Shown in pieces: positions 44,692 through 55,924 of a stretch of 64,000 bases of DNA; position 1 is the stretch's first letter, and every line of letters begins with the position of its first letter. Position numbers and translations under genes: made by a program. The stretch is from assembly GCA_947396885.1 (NCBI GenBank), contig OX377205.1:54544676-54608675 (forward strand), given 5' to 3'. Below the pieces are notes generated by a model that did not search any database, had not been told where the DNA came from, and worked only from the letters and a program-made list of their open reading frames with translations. This DNA comes from Heligmosomoides polygyrus polygyrus. Its lineage: Eukaryota; Nematoda; Chromadorea; Rhabditida; Heligmosomidae.

Positions 44692-45394
44692 TACTCAAAC
44701 GCCCAACAAATTACGTCTGCGGCCTGGGAAAGCTAGGGGAGGGAAATAACGGGATACAGTAGTTCCCCACCACCGTATACGATGTCGGACGGCGTAACAT
44801 AGACATACGTGCCGCTAGCGACGTTGTGTTGCGCGGGCAGGCCTCGGAGACGGCGGTGGATCGCTGCTGTGACTGAGAGTGACACCTAACGTACGAACCC
44901 ACGTCACTATCCACTGCCCTCCGAGGCGCTTGCCCGTAGGGGCATCGCGGGAGTACAAGACCACCGAACTCGTGAAGCACCGGTTCCATAGTAACTTCAA
45001 GGATCCCCTACTCCTTGGGTTTAAGTACTTGGCAAAAAAGAAACACATTTTATACTAATTGAGGAGTGGGGATTCTTCCTATATGACTCGCTCTCTCCGT
45101 TCAGACATACGCTTCAGACCCTTCCCTTGTAAGGGTAGGTATCTCTCATCGAGAATTATTGCCTTCCCCTCCCGTGTACACATCCATGCTAAATGTTCTT
45201 AAATGTTCCTCACATCTGCTCTTTTGACAATTTGGGTAAAGGGACTGTTTAGAAAAGCGTGAGATTTCCTTTATATGCTTCGGTGTCGAAGAGGTGGATC
45301 AGTCTCTCTAACACTTCGACATGTCCGTCATCTTTGCACGCATAAAAATTGCTCAGCGATTCGGATATTCATTGGGACGGAATGGAAATTACTG
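44692..45394. other. No gene recognised
   Basis: Ordinary sequence with short open frames on both strands. No repeat copy was found elsewhere in the window. Confidence 0.35.
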
Positions 45395-45560
45395 GATTCG
45401 AATTTGAATATTCGAATCCAATTTTTGAAGTCAAATATTCGGACCAGTATTCGAATTCGAACATTCAAAAAATCGCATTTTTTCGGATGCTTTCGAATCA
45501 GAATATAATGAAAAGTCACGTTTTTCGAATGTACTCGAATTCGAATATTCGACATCGTGA
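45395..45560. repeat. ATTCGAA-rich low-complexity tract
   Basis: Repeated AATTCGAATATTCGAA-like words, the same family as 14757-14905. It directly precedes the LINE fragment at 45561. Confidence 0.75.
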
Positions 45561-47172
45561 GAAGAGGTCAGTCAGTTCTCTTGTTGAGAGAGATATCATA
45601 GCAACCTCCGCTATAGAGAAAGCTGATGTTTTAGCAAATCAATTTAAGAAAATCTTCCAAAAGTATGATGACAGAATTGAGGAGCAGTTTGATCCACATT
45701 CTATTGAATCGATGAAGGATATTCCGTGGTTTGGTGCGAATCAACTATATGAGCTGATTAATTAGTGGCCTAACTTTTCGTCGATGACTCCGGACTTGGT
45801 ACCTTCATATTTCCTTAAGAAGGTGGCTGTTGTCATATGTGGTCCTCTTTCCTACATCTTCAGTCAATCATTAATGTATAGCGAGATTCCTTAACGCCGG
45901 AAGCACTACTTCATCACCCCAATTATTAAAAAAGAGCCAGCCAGAAATCCTGGGAACTACCGGCTGGTGTGCATTACATCTGTGTTCTATAGACTTTTTG
46001 AGAAGGTGCTTAAGGAGCACATGCTTATCCACATTATGCCAATGGCATTTTCTCTCCGCATCAGCATGGCTTTTCCTCTGGTAGGTCTGTTCAGACCAAT
46101 CTCCTAGAATGTCTACATGACTGGACGGAACCAGTGGACAGAAAGCACAGATGTGATGTCGTTTATCTTGACCTTGCTAAGGCATTTGATAGAATATCTC
46201 ACCAAAAGTTGGTTGTCACCCTAGAGAGATATAAGTCCGACCCTAATGCAGTTAAATGCATTGCTTAGTATCTCATTGGCAGGACGTTTCAGGTCAAGGT
46301 TGCAAATTCTTTTTCAAGCGTAAGATGGGTAGAAAGTGGTGTTCCACAGGGAGGGGTACTCTCTCCTATACTTTTCAACATCTATACTGCAGAGTATCCA
46401 AATATTGTGCAGCAATGCGATGTTACTATGAAAATGTATGCTGACTATCAGAACTATAACAAGGCCCGGGGACGTCCGTTTGACGCAGAACGCAACAGAT
46501 TTGTTGGTGGGATGGGCAGATAGATGGCAGCTTCCTCTTTCTCCACAAAAAAAACTGTTGTTTTGCACCTAAATTCCGGCACATCAACCCATCCATATAC
46601 GTACACCATAAACGAGTGTATGTTATCAGCTCAGGACTCTGTTAAAGACTTCGGATTCATAATAAACATGATAATAATTTAGATTTTGGGAAGCATATTC
46701 GAGATGTTTGTAACTCAGCCATGCTACTAACCTCGAAAATCTTTAGGGTTTTAACTACTAAGAGTAAATTCATTCTACCTAAGGAATACAAAACCTATGT
46801 ACGTATTCTTGTTGAATCCAGTGCCTCTGTCTTCTCTCCTTGTAAGAAAAAGGACATATGCCGAATGGAGAAGGTACAACACAACTCGCAAACTTCTCCT
46901 TCGAACAAATGCTTCTTATATTCGCGAGTGCCAAAAGGTTCAATTAGAGACAAATGTCTCGGTCTACCGGAATCTCGTCGCAAAATATTCGATGTGTGTC
47001 TTGTACGTAAACTGCTACATTTCACACTTCCTTCTGGGCCTCGTAAATTCTTTAAAACGAAGAAATCTCCAACATGAGGGGAACCTGAAAATTTATCTCT
47101 TCCTCGCCCCTAACCTGACTGCGAGCCACGTCGTTCACATATTAAGCTGGCAGCTTATACTTAAATATTGCT
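45561..47172 (+). mobile_element. APE-type LINE reverse transcriptase (pseudogene)
   Basis: Plus strand in shifting frames: EKADVLANQFKKIFQKYDDR, WPNFSSMTPDLVPSYFLKKV, NPGNYRLVCITSVFYRLFEK, then the palm region decayed near 46170-46450, and the C-terminus SAQDSVKDFGFI and ECQKVQLETNVSVYRNLVAK. This is the order of a CR1/Jockey-like RT. Many stops and frameshifts; related to the fragment at 20335-20740 (both carry the NxWPNxSSxxPDxxP word). Confidence 0.75.
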
Positions 47173-47385
47173 AAGCACATTCAGTCTCCCTTCACTACGT
47201 TACAAATGAAAACCCGTGTACGTATTACATTGCTTAGAAACGAGATTTCTTAAACGTATATGGCTTTGCATGCTGGCGTTGTTGTTTACTGGTTCATTGT
47301 TCTGGATTTCGTTTGTTTTCATTGTCTGATAGTTTATATACGCAGTTGTCGCTGTACATTTACTGGTTTTTAACGATTGCTTTAA

Positions 47386-47825
47386 AGGATTGGACACACT
47401 CGGCAGCGGCTTCAGTGCGTCAAAAACGGGGCGGGGCGTCGCTCTCAGGTTCAGGACATGTTTGCGGTGATGGGCGGTGGTTCTCTCTCTGCTGTCGACA
47501 TTGCCAACCACCGCTCTGCTGATCGCGGGAGCGATAGCTGGTTTGGTTGAGGAAAGGGCTTTCCTATTTTACTTCCCTTCAAAAACAATTCTCTTTCCAG
47601 AAGGAGTGGAACATGACAAAAAATAGAAAGAAACGATGTACAGGACGGGGAGGGGCGGCCGTCTGACGCTGGCAGCACTGACGTGCGCAGACGCCGGGCG
47701 CCAACGCTGAAGCGAAGTGTGCCATAGGCGCGACGCCGCTCCTGACGCGGAGACACGTACTCTGCGTCTCTGCCCTATCCTTCATCATTGGAGCTGCGTC
47801 AAGCAGCAGGAGTGTGCCCAGCCCT
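47386..47825. mobile_element. Harbinger-type MITE, copy 2 (inverted; TAA TSD)
   Basis: The left end is AGGATTGGACACACTCGGCA; the right end in reverse is AGGGCTGGGCACACTCCTGC. TAA is at 47383-47385 and 47826-47828. Interior matches copy 1 in reverse. The right TAA is shared with the next MITE at 47829. Confidence 0.85.
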
Positions 47826-47828
47826 TAA

Positions 47829-48116
47829 GCCTCGTGCACACTCCGCTGCGGCAGTGTGGCAGCCACGCTGAAGCATAGCACGGAGGGGCGGAGTCACACT
47901 GCGGCAGCGGAGGCCGCAGTGGAGGGAGGTGCACACTTTCGCTGCCGCAGTGCTGCCGGCAGCGGCCGCAGCGGCAGTGGCAGCGAGGAATGACCCGGGC
48001 ATTCCTCACTGTCGCTGCGTGCGGCCGCGGTGCACTGCAACAGTGCCGCAGTGTGCGAAACCAGCTCCGCCCACATTCCACTGCTTGCTGCCCGCTGCAA
48101 AGTGTGCACGCGGCTT
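47829..48116. mobile_element. GC-rich MITE with TAA flanks
   Basis: The left end is GCCTCGTGCACACTCCGCTG and the right end in reverse is AAGCCGCGTGCACACTTTGC, flanked by TAA (47826-47828 and 48117-48119). The interior is dense in GCTGCCGCAG-type words that pair with one another. It may be a relative of the GCAGC-rich elements at 50092-50755. Confidence 0.7.
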
Positions 48117-48119
48117 TAA

Positions 48120-49154
48120 GCGGCTTTCACACAGCCGTTGCCTCTGTTGCGCAACCGATGCCGTAATTTATTTATTTATTTATTTACTGCACCAGAAGTG
48201 CGCCTTTAAAACATAACGGAGAAAGAGAACACATTGTTAGTCAAACAATCAAATTCAGCTATGAAAAATAACCCAACGGAAAGTGTGAGTAGTAGGAGAA
48301 CACTATGAGCTGCAGCTAGGTAAGAGAACTTCGTGTGCAGCTGTCCAGCAGACTCAGCGCAGAGGACTAAGAAATAGCGTACTCGAAAGAGTGAAATATA
48401 AATGAGTATAATTCTAAAAGAGCTGCTTTAAGTTAGGTATAGTTAAATAAGCAAATTTGATATCACCATCAAAGGGTGCAGGCGTTAGCATTCAGTATAC
48501 CTATGGCGTAATTCCAAGTGGGTGTGGAAATCACTTTCGAGCACCCTGAGGAGAGAAAAGCACCTAGGAGTCCGGACGTATAACCGATCATACCCAGGCG
48601 GCCAGTAGCAACTCTAAGCCTCCTCTCCTGATGCTTCCATAGGAAATGAATTATCCCTAACCGCACTAGCATACATAGAATATCTAGCTATGGAGATAGA
48701 ACTAAAATCAAAGAATAGACAAGAACAAAAAACGAGGTAGATAAAATAAAATTAGAATATAGGTATAGTCCATAAGTCCTCTGCACTGAAGCTCTGAAGA
48801 ACCGCCAACAATGCAGCGTGAGATCCGCAGGCATAGCTATCCCCATAATCAACGCAAGAAGAAAAAACATACAACAAAACAATGGCACATCATGGTAGGT
48901 AGCGGCACGGGTCTGAGGTGTCGACAGCCTCATTCGTAAAGCTTCGTTTCATAAACCGCTATAGATCTGAAGTAGAAGCCTTAGCAGCAATCAACCAGAA
49001 AAGAAAGAGGACGGTGCGATATCTGAAAAAAAGTCCATAACTCTAGTCAATACCGAGAATATGCATAAGATCCAATTTCTCCAACCTCTCTTTGAAAGTC
49101 TGACTGCTTTCAGCCGTAATGATGAAGCATAGACAGAGACGCAGAGGAGTAACA
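48120..49154. other. Mostly unassigned; begins with a MITE-like end
   Basis: 48120-48145 (GCGGCTTTCACACAGCCGTT) matches the ends of the MITE at 49155-49410. A TTTA microsatellite is at about 48166-48186. The rest holds no recognisable gene. Confidence 0.4.
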
Positions 49155-49410
49155 ACAGCAACGAGGGGGCTTTCACACTGCTGTTGCCGCAACCCCCCCC
49201 CCCCATCAGCAACACTGGCATCGGCTGCGCGGGCTCAGCAACAAGGGATAATCGCCGTCATTTCTCGTTGCTGATGCTCGTCAACGGAGGCATATCACAG
49301 GTCTTATCTCATTGTCTTATCTCACGTGTTGCGCCTGCAGCAAGCATCGAACTCCACTCCTTTTCCGTTGCTCGTTGCTGCAACAGCAGGAACGGCAATG
49401 TGAAAGCCGC
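49155..49410. mobile_element. MITE with CTTTCACA ends
   Basis: The left end GGGGGCTTTCACACTGCTGT plus TGCCGCAAC pairs with the right end in reverse, GCGGCTTTCACATTGCCGTT plus CCTGCTGTTGCAGCAAC. A run of 13 C lies near 49192. No coding capacity. Confidence 0.6.
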
Positions 49411-49426
49411 TTTAGGTCTTTGTTAA

Positions 49427-49789
49427 AGGGCTGGGCACACTCCTGCTGCTTGACGCAGCTCCAATGATGAAGAATAGGGCAGAGATGCAGAGTACGTGTC
49501 TCTGCGTCAGAGACACGTACTCTGCGTCATCTTCACGGAATGACCTCGGTCATTCCGTGAAGCTGACGCTATCGCTCCTGAGCAAGAGATAGGGTAAGCA
49601 AGATAGGAAAGCCCTTTCCTCAACCAAACCACCCAACCGGTCAACTGAGCGATGGTTGGCAGTGGTCCAATGCCGACACCATAGAAAGAAAGAACGACCG
49701 CCCTTCACCGGAAACATGTCCTGAGCCTGAGAGCTACGCCCCGCCCCGTTTTTGACGCACTAAAGCCGCTGCCGATTGTGCCCAACCCT
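49427..49789. mobile_element. Harbinger-type MITE, copy 3 (TAA TSD)
   Basis: The ends are AGGGCTGGGCACACTCCTGC and, in reverse, AGGGTTGGGCACAATCGGCA, with TAA at 49424-49426 and 49790-49792. It has an 18-bp perfect hairpin, GCAGAGTACGTGTCTCTG (49487-49504) with its complement at 49508-49525, and a second 14-bp one, CTTCACGGAATGAC with GTCATTCCGTGAAG. Confidence 0.88.
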
Positions 49790-49792
49790 TAA

Positions 49793-49915
49793 CCATTGCT
49801 CACCCCCAGCGACGCCTTATGATATGCTCCCGTATCGATCGAGCGGTGATCGATATGGCAGCATATCATTAGGCGTCGCTGGGGTGAGCGGTGGTATAAC
49901 AAAGACGTAAAGCAA
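49793..49915. mobile_element. Foldback MITE related to 44172-44312
   Basis: GCTCACCCCCAGCGACGCCT plus TATGATATGCTCCCGTATCG is mirrored by GATATGGCAGCATATCATTA and GGCGTCGCTGGGGTGAGC. Same architecture as 44172-44312, directly abutting the Harbinger-type MITE. Confidence 0.7.
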
Positions 49916-50091
49916 AAGCGTAAAAGCGCCTTATGCAAGCGTAAAAAACAAGCATTTATGGCATTCGAAGTCATTCGAATATTCGAAAAAATTTCGGTAG
50001 CATTTCGGGAGCACTCTCGTCGTTCGTTGCTCCGCTACTACACTATCATTTCGAAAGCGTAGCGTGGTGTTCATAGGCACCATCTCCTTAA

Positions 50092-50336
50092 GGCTCGAGC
50101 ACACTTCGCTACTTTGCTGCGGCAGCAATGATGAAGGATGCCATCGAGCTGCTGCTGCATTTGCTGAGCGGCAAAGGCAGCGCCGCAGCCATGGACACAC
50201 TTTGCTGCGGCAGCGAGGGCGGCTTTGCTGCCGCAGCAAGAAATGTCGAAGAACATTTGCTGCTTGCCCTCATTTGAACCCTCATTTGCTGCTCGAGCCG
50301 GGTTTGCTGCGGCAGCGAAGTGTGCTCGAGAATTTA
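50092..50336. mobile_element. GCAGC-rich MITE, unit A (TAA TSD)
   Basis: The ends are GGCTCGAGCACACTTCGCTA and, in reverse, ATTCTCGAGCACACTTCGCT, with TAA at 50089-50091 and 50337-50339. The interior is rich in TTTGCTGCGGCAGC and its complement. All frames are long and Ala-rich because of the triplet-like composition, but this is not a gene. Confidence 0.7.
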
Positions 50337-50339
50337 AAG

Positions 50340-50755
50340 TCTTGAGCACACTTCGCTGCCGCAGCAAACCCGTCTCAAGCAGCAAATGAGGGCGCACGCT
50401 GCTTTCGCAAATGGTAAGGATAAGGATAGCAAACAGCAACACGCACCAAGAAATGTCGTTTGAAGGCTCGACCACACTTCGCTGCTTTGCTGCGGCGGCA
50501 ATGAGAAAGAATATCATCGAGCTGCTGCCGCGTTTGCTGAGCGGCAACGGCAGCGCCGCAGTCATGGACACACTTCGCTGCGGCAGCGGGGGCGGTTTTG
50601 CTGCCGCAGAAAGAAATTTCGAGGAACATTTCTTGCTGCGGCTGCTGTTTGCTATCCTTATCGTTATCCGTATCATTTGCGGAGGCAGCGTGCACCCTCA
50701 TTTGCTGCTCGAGCCGGGTTTGCTGCCGCGGCGAAGTGTGCTCGAGGCTTGACAC
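50340..50755. repeat. GCAGC-rich unit B, near repeat of unit A
   Basis: It starts as an inverted copy of unit A's right end (GAGCACACTTCGCTGCCGCA), giving a roughly 50-bp-arm palindrome across 50275-50395. It then carries at 50462-50740 a direct repeat of unit A's interior (TCATCGAGCTGCTGCCGCGT, GGCAGCGCCGCAGTCATGGA). Probably two units inserted into each other. Confidence 0.65.
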
Positions 50756-50779
50756 TTCTTGCTGTGGCAGCAAAACCGC

Positions 50780-52513
50780 GGCTAAATCCCTTTAGACACC
50801 AAATCCACTCTAGGGAATTGTCTCTCATTCATGCTCGACGTGTCTCACACGTCATTGCAGTTATGCAGCACTGTGCAATACACGTCTTTCACGGTCCTTA
50901 CACGTAAATTCCAACCCATCAGTGGCGTTTGATAGCCGACGAGTACCACGGAAAGCCATTTCCCGTTGGACTACGACCGGCAAACGCCGCACCACGGGTT
51001 CGCGGCGAATTTGGGGGCAAATAGGCTCGGAGGGTCACCATGGACTCAGAGGATGCTAGCCTTGATAGGAACAAGAACGGAGGCAGCGGACGGTTGACAT
51101 AGGGTCTACCGTAATCTTCCCGCGCGCATCTTTGTGTCTGATGCAATAACGGAGGACGATCGAAGATGGCGCATGAAGGAAGCGAACCGTTAGGATGTGA
51201 AATGAACCTAGAAGAATGGAAACGAGGCATCACACATCACTTCTCTCCAGAATTCGACTTGCTAACTGGTTTTTAGTTAGGAACTGAACCTAGAAGAGTG
51301 GAATCGAAGCATCACACATCATCTGTTTCCAGAATTCGACTGCCTAAATAGTTTTTAGTTTGGAAGTGAGCTACACATTATAGGAAAGGATCCTCGTTTA
51401 GCAGAAGTTTGGAGCCACCTGTATTGTTACCACAGATTTCAGACATGCAGTTTTAGTGATGATGTCACGTGTTAGCTTTGAAAAAACGTTGCGTGCGGTT
51501 CACTTCCAAACTAAAAACCACTTAGCAATACTAATTTTGGAAAAAAGTGATGTGTGATGCTTCGTTCCAATTCATCTAGGTTCACTTCCAAGCTAAAATC
51601 ACAAAGGAAGTCGAGTTCTGGGGTCAAGTAATATGTAATGCTTCGTTTCCACTCTTCTAGGTTCACCTCCTTCAGACGTCATCTTCGGACGTCCTCCGTA
51701 ATTGCACCAGACACAAAGAAACGCGCGTGAAGATTACGGTAGACCCAATGTCAACCGTCTGCTGCCTCCTTTTTTGTTTTATAGGAAGGCACGTGCATGT
51801 CCAATCACATCAGAAATAGCCTGGTGTAGAACACACCAATGCTGCATAAAATTTCAAGTTTCCTTCAACAACGTTGTGTAGGGCTGTCCTACATGTTGAA
51901 CCCAAGTATGTTGAACTCATCATTCCTTAGAAAACAACTGCGCTAACGGAATCAGAATGACACAGAAAACCTGAGAATATATGCATAACACCTGTGAGCT
52001 AGGTCAGTACGTTTGCAAATGATTAGGACGTCCAGTGCATTGTCTTGCCTGGGCCGAAAACTTTGATTGATGGCGTCTTGGCCTATTTTATATTTTTACT
52101 GATGTCATTTTTTAGAAGCTTGAAAATTACGTCTCGGTGCAGATCTAATAAAATGATCCTCCTAGCTAGATTTGCACCGAAAATGGTCCTCTTTAGGTTA
52201 CCCTCTCTTGACTAGGAACTCGGAAGCTGGGTCTGACTGAGCAACCAGGTTGGCGTACTTTATTATTTCTACATGTTGCTGCTAATTCATTGCGTTTCGC
52301 TATGTCGGGAAATCGTTTGAGAGCCACCACCAACCAGGAGTGCATCCCCTGCTACTGACTTCTTGAAGTTTACGTGTAAAGACGTGTGGAGGACGTGAAT
52401 TACCAGTCCAGAATAGCTGAGTAATAGTGTTTGCGTTCAATGACGTGTAACAAACGTGTAGCGAACGCGTCGGAAATTCCCCAAAATTCACTTGGTGTCT
52501 AAACGGATCAAGC
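50780..52513. mobile_element. Mutator-like element, copy 2, 1734 bp, perfect 9-bp TSD
   Basis: The left end is GGCTAAATCCCTTTAGACAC; the right end in reverse is GGCTTGATCCGTTTAGACAC, then CAAGTGAATTTTGGGGAATT. CAAAACCGC flanks both sides (50771-50779 and 52514-52522); a 9-bp duplication is the hallmark of Mutator-like elements. The interior has a further inverted pair (51095-51360 against 51500-51765) with the repeated words CATCACACATCA and TTTTTAGTT. No transposase, so non-autonomous. It is inserted in a GCAGC-rich unit. Confidence 0.85.
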
Positions 52514-52522
52514 CCAAAACCG

Positions 52523-52591
52523 CCCCGCTGCCGCAGCGAAGTGTGCTCACGGCTGCTGCGCTGCCTTTGCCGCACAGTAAATCAAGCAGCT
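52523..52591. repeat. GCAGC-rich unit C, middle piece between two insertions
   Basis: CCCGCTGCCGCAGCGAAGTG, then GCTGCTGCGCTGCCTTTGCC, match the GCAGC-rich family in reverse. The unit resumes at 53988-54051 after the hAT-like insertion and ends at TAA. Confidence 0.65.
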
Positions 52592-53987
52592 CAGACATTG
52601 GGAGAGTTCACCTGCAGGTTGAAAATGGGTGAGCTAACAATGTAATTGTAGGTGACCTCATTTCGACCTACAGATGACCGGTATCTAGGCAGGATTTGAA
52701 AGAGGGTTGTTGCCGAGGACGTGAAATTCGCCACGCTTTCCACGCGCATTGTTTAGGTAAGGTTTGGTAGCCTTAGTTTTGGTCTATCCCGACATCCAAA
52801 GAGGTGTGTGCTTTACATACTGCTATTAAGCTGTAAGAACTCATATATGACTCATAGATTTTATTACTGAAACAGTAGCGACAACAAACATATTGTAAAA
52901 ATGACACATTTAAGAGGGAAAATAAGTGTGTTAGAAGTCCAACTCTCTTGAGGTGCAGTAACCGGAACCATTAATGCCCCACTAAAGTTCGCATTTTGAG
53001 CTTTCTGAGACTCCTAAACAATAAAATCCAGCCTGTTGTCATACTCCATGTATTAACACCATCGCAACATCAGAAATAAACTTACAGTGCTTTCTTTAAA
53101 GCATGCCACATAGATGTTTCGTAGAGCAGTTTTTCGATCATTCGCCAAGTCTGGTGGTGAATATCTTTTACATATAAATTGGATTATTTCACAATAGTAT
53201 ATTGGCGCTCGAATCCCTTTTTCTGAATTATCAGATTGATGTATATAAACAATATTGCTTCAATTAAAGTATACTTACATATTTATGTAAGGTTCATATC
53301 CAGCTAAGGTGCACCAATTAGGCTTTTCAAAGCAATATTTCGATATTCACATACTTCTCCTGCGAACACAAGCAATCTAAAAATTGACTGGATAAATTTG
53401 AAAAATTGTGCATTCGAACGCAACAAGCTGAAAAACTTTAAAAAGTATAAGTTTCACTAACCCGGCACGAGATACCCACCGATTTATGGGAGGGGACTTC
53501 GGTGGATTCACCTAATAAGATATCCTGGTTTTGAGCATTTCATAAAATATTTTACTATTCTCGAGGGCTTCATCTCCTTCGCATCTGAACATCATTTCAA
53601 AGTCTTGTTTTGTCCTAATGCTCTTCCTAAATGGAGTGGATAAGCTGTTCAAGTCAAAAAACTACAACAACCAACCGGACTATGCCTATGTACTTCGTCC
53701 TACCGACCGTGCAAATGAGACCTACCGCGCTACATAAGCTCTTCAGATCTACATTTGCATGCGCATCGTATTACGCGAGCGGTCTACCTCTCCGCTCAGT
53801 TCCCGAGGTGGTAAGGAATCCTACTTTACCTATAGTTCACCTACATATCGCGTTACGTACCGGGCGAGCGGTGAAACAACCGGTCACTGACCGGTCACCG
53901 AAACTCCGCCCCAAAATAGCTCCTACAGGTCGACAGTGACGACAAAATACGTCATTTTCACCTGCAGGTGAACTCTCCCAGTGTCTG
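52592..53987. mobile_element. hAT-like element, copy 2, 1396 bp
   Basis: The left end is CAGACATTGGGAGAGTTCAC; the right end in reverse is CAGACACTGGGAGAGTTCAC. Both continue CTGCAGGT. AGCAGCT occurs at 52585-52591 and again at 53990-53996, a likely eroded 8-bp duplication. It is an inverted relative of 37917-40249. Unlike that copy it has no internal 123-bp array. No transposase frame. Confidence 0.7.
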
Positions 53988-54051
53988 AGAGCAGCTCGAT
54001 GATATCCTTTATCATTGCTGCCGTATCAAGACAGCGAGGTGTGCTCGAGCC
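53988..54051. repeat. GCAGC-rich unit C, terminal piece
   Basis: GAGCAGCTCGATGATATCCT through GTGTGCTCGAGCC is the reverse of the start of unit A (50092-50160) and ends at TAA (54052-54054), which also serves as the left TAA of the next MITE. Confidence 0.6.
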
Positions 54052-54054
54052 TAA

Positions 54055-54210
54055 AGGGTTGGGCACACTCCTGCTGCTTGACGCAAGCTGACGCTATCGC
54101 TACTGAGAAGAGATAAAATAAGTAAGATAGGAAAGCTCTTTCCTCATCCAAACCAGCCAACCGATCAGCTGAGCGATGGTTGGCAGTAGTCCAATGGGGG
54201 GAGCCCGGTT
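54055..54210. mobile_element. Harbinger-type MITE, copy 4, truncated
   Basis: AGGGTTGGGCACACTCCTGC preceded by TAA, then the family interior to GGTTGGCAGTAGTCCAATGG, after which similarity ends. The right end is missing. A detached piece of the right part of the family is at 59617-59680. Confidence 0.7.
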
Positions 54211-55200
54211 TTCACACCGGAGAGGTCTCCGCCCGCTGAGTCCCCGCCTCCGCCCCCTTTTGCCCCGCCCATTTGGACCAGTTGACGGCGCACACCGCCT
54301 GTATTAATTGGACGTCGCAAAGTGGAACATTTCCCTTCTCCTTGCAACTAATGCTGCCGCAAGACTAACGAGCTCTGCAGCTACTACTACGACTACTATC
54401 CCGCTATTATATTACCTCGACTACTAATGCAACGCCATTGTGAGCGTATGAAAAACGGTAAGCTAGAAAACGCTTTCTAAAAGTAACATATCCTGGTTGT
54501 GAAGGCTTTCATAATCGCTTCTCCATATCCACTGCATTCGTTTGCTATTTCACTGAGGATTCTGTGCATATTTGAATGCACAGATCTTTTTTGATAAGCA
54601 AAACGATGCAGAAGTACTTGTGTATTCCTCTGCATTTGTAATTTAGGTGTGAGCGTGCTTAACGTTTTTATTTTAGAAGTTTTTTGACTCTTGGCGTTCT
54701 GATCATTCGGCAGGGTGCCCCTCCCCTCCACTCTAGAGTTGCTCACAGTGCCATATTGGTCCCTCATTTAGACATTGGTCCCTGGGCTGGAGTAATTGCT
54801 CGCTGGTCCTGTGCGTTCATCAGACCTGTGTCGTGACCTGTGCCGCTCCTCGCACCTTTTACGGTCCTTCGCACCTACCATTGGCTGCCCTCAAGAGATG
54901 CTTTAGGCGCCTCTTGGCAAACGTAAGAGGCGCCAAATGCTAGGAATCAAAGTACTGATCTTTGAAGAGGCCCACGGTTGAAAGAAGTCCGAATAACTTG
55001 TTTAAGTAGAGCACAATTAATCAGGGATGAGGTAATATGAGAGATTCGACCTTTCGTTTCCTTCAACAGGAAAGGGAATTTTGAACAACGCGCCTCAGCT
55101 CACAATAAATAGATAAAATAATCCGTTTGCCAGGCATTTAACAGTGGAGTAGACTTCGGATTGCGTTGGTTCATCCGCTATATGACATGTGATGAAGTTA
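54211..55200. other. No gene recognised; one 10-bp hairpin
   Basis: GGCGCCTCTT (54906-54915) and AAGAGGCGCC (54925-54934) form a perfect hairpin with a 9-base loop. No other structure or exon is seen. Confidence 0.4.
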
Positions 55201-55545
55201 AGGATACCTTAACAGACCTTTTAAAGAGTAAGCGACTCCCTCTACCAATCCTTAGGTTTTAGGTAGTAATGTGGGGGACTAGTTGGTCGATACCCTGCGA
55301 CATGACCTTTTGTCTGCTTTAACAGAAAGTCTTTCGGACAAAGATCCCCACCCAGAACTGCGACAGGGCCTGCGAGAAGCTAAAATATATTAGCAATCAT
55401 TTTCAGAAGTAAACGATTCGGCTGCTTCAACAGAAATTGTTCTCCGAACAACACTTCCCGCCCCATAGGACGCGACAGGGTCTATGTTGAAGTTAAATGA
55501 TAATTCGACGATTTTAAAGAGTAAACGACTTCCTCTACCAATTCA
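55201..55545. repeat. Diverged direct repeats
   Basis: TTAAAGAGTAARCGACTYCC plus TCTACCAATYC occurs at 55221 and 55513. GCTTTAACAGAAAGTCTTTC...CGACAGGGCCT (55317) is echoed by GCTTCAACAGAAATTGTTCT...CGACAGGGTCT (55429). The repeats are interleaved rather than simple tandem copies. Confidence 0.5.
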
Positions 55546-55924
55546 GCGACCTAGCGGCTGCAAAACGACTTATCCGCTCTCTATCATATGTAGCGATTTA
55601 TTCTCCGAAGCATCCATTCTTTACGTGACGAGGAGCAGATTGTGAGAGTCTCTATCCGAACTGCTTAATCTGCAGAAACACAAATAAAATCAATCGGTAT
55701 TGGTCGACCGGTCGACATCTTTTGCTGTGGGACAACTGTAATACTCCTCCGATTCTGTAGTCATTCTACCTTCCACTCTCCCATCCCCCTCCAATACCAT
55801 CTCACCGATGTACCGGCAGAGAAACGAAGTGAGAGTCAAGCACGCGCACGCTCGTTGCAAGAAGCTAAAAAGCCTTTTGAAAAAAAACCAACGCATGCTG
55901 TGCAAAGTCTGATCTGTGGCAGGT

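Noticed and set aside
50071..50773. Long overlapping Ala/Cys-rich frames on both strands
   Set aside because: They arise from GCAGC/GCTGC-rich MITE sequence that is open in many frames at once; no domain or splice signal supports a protein.
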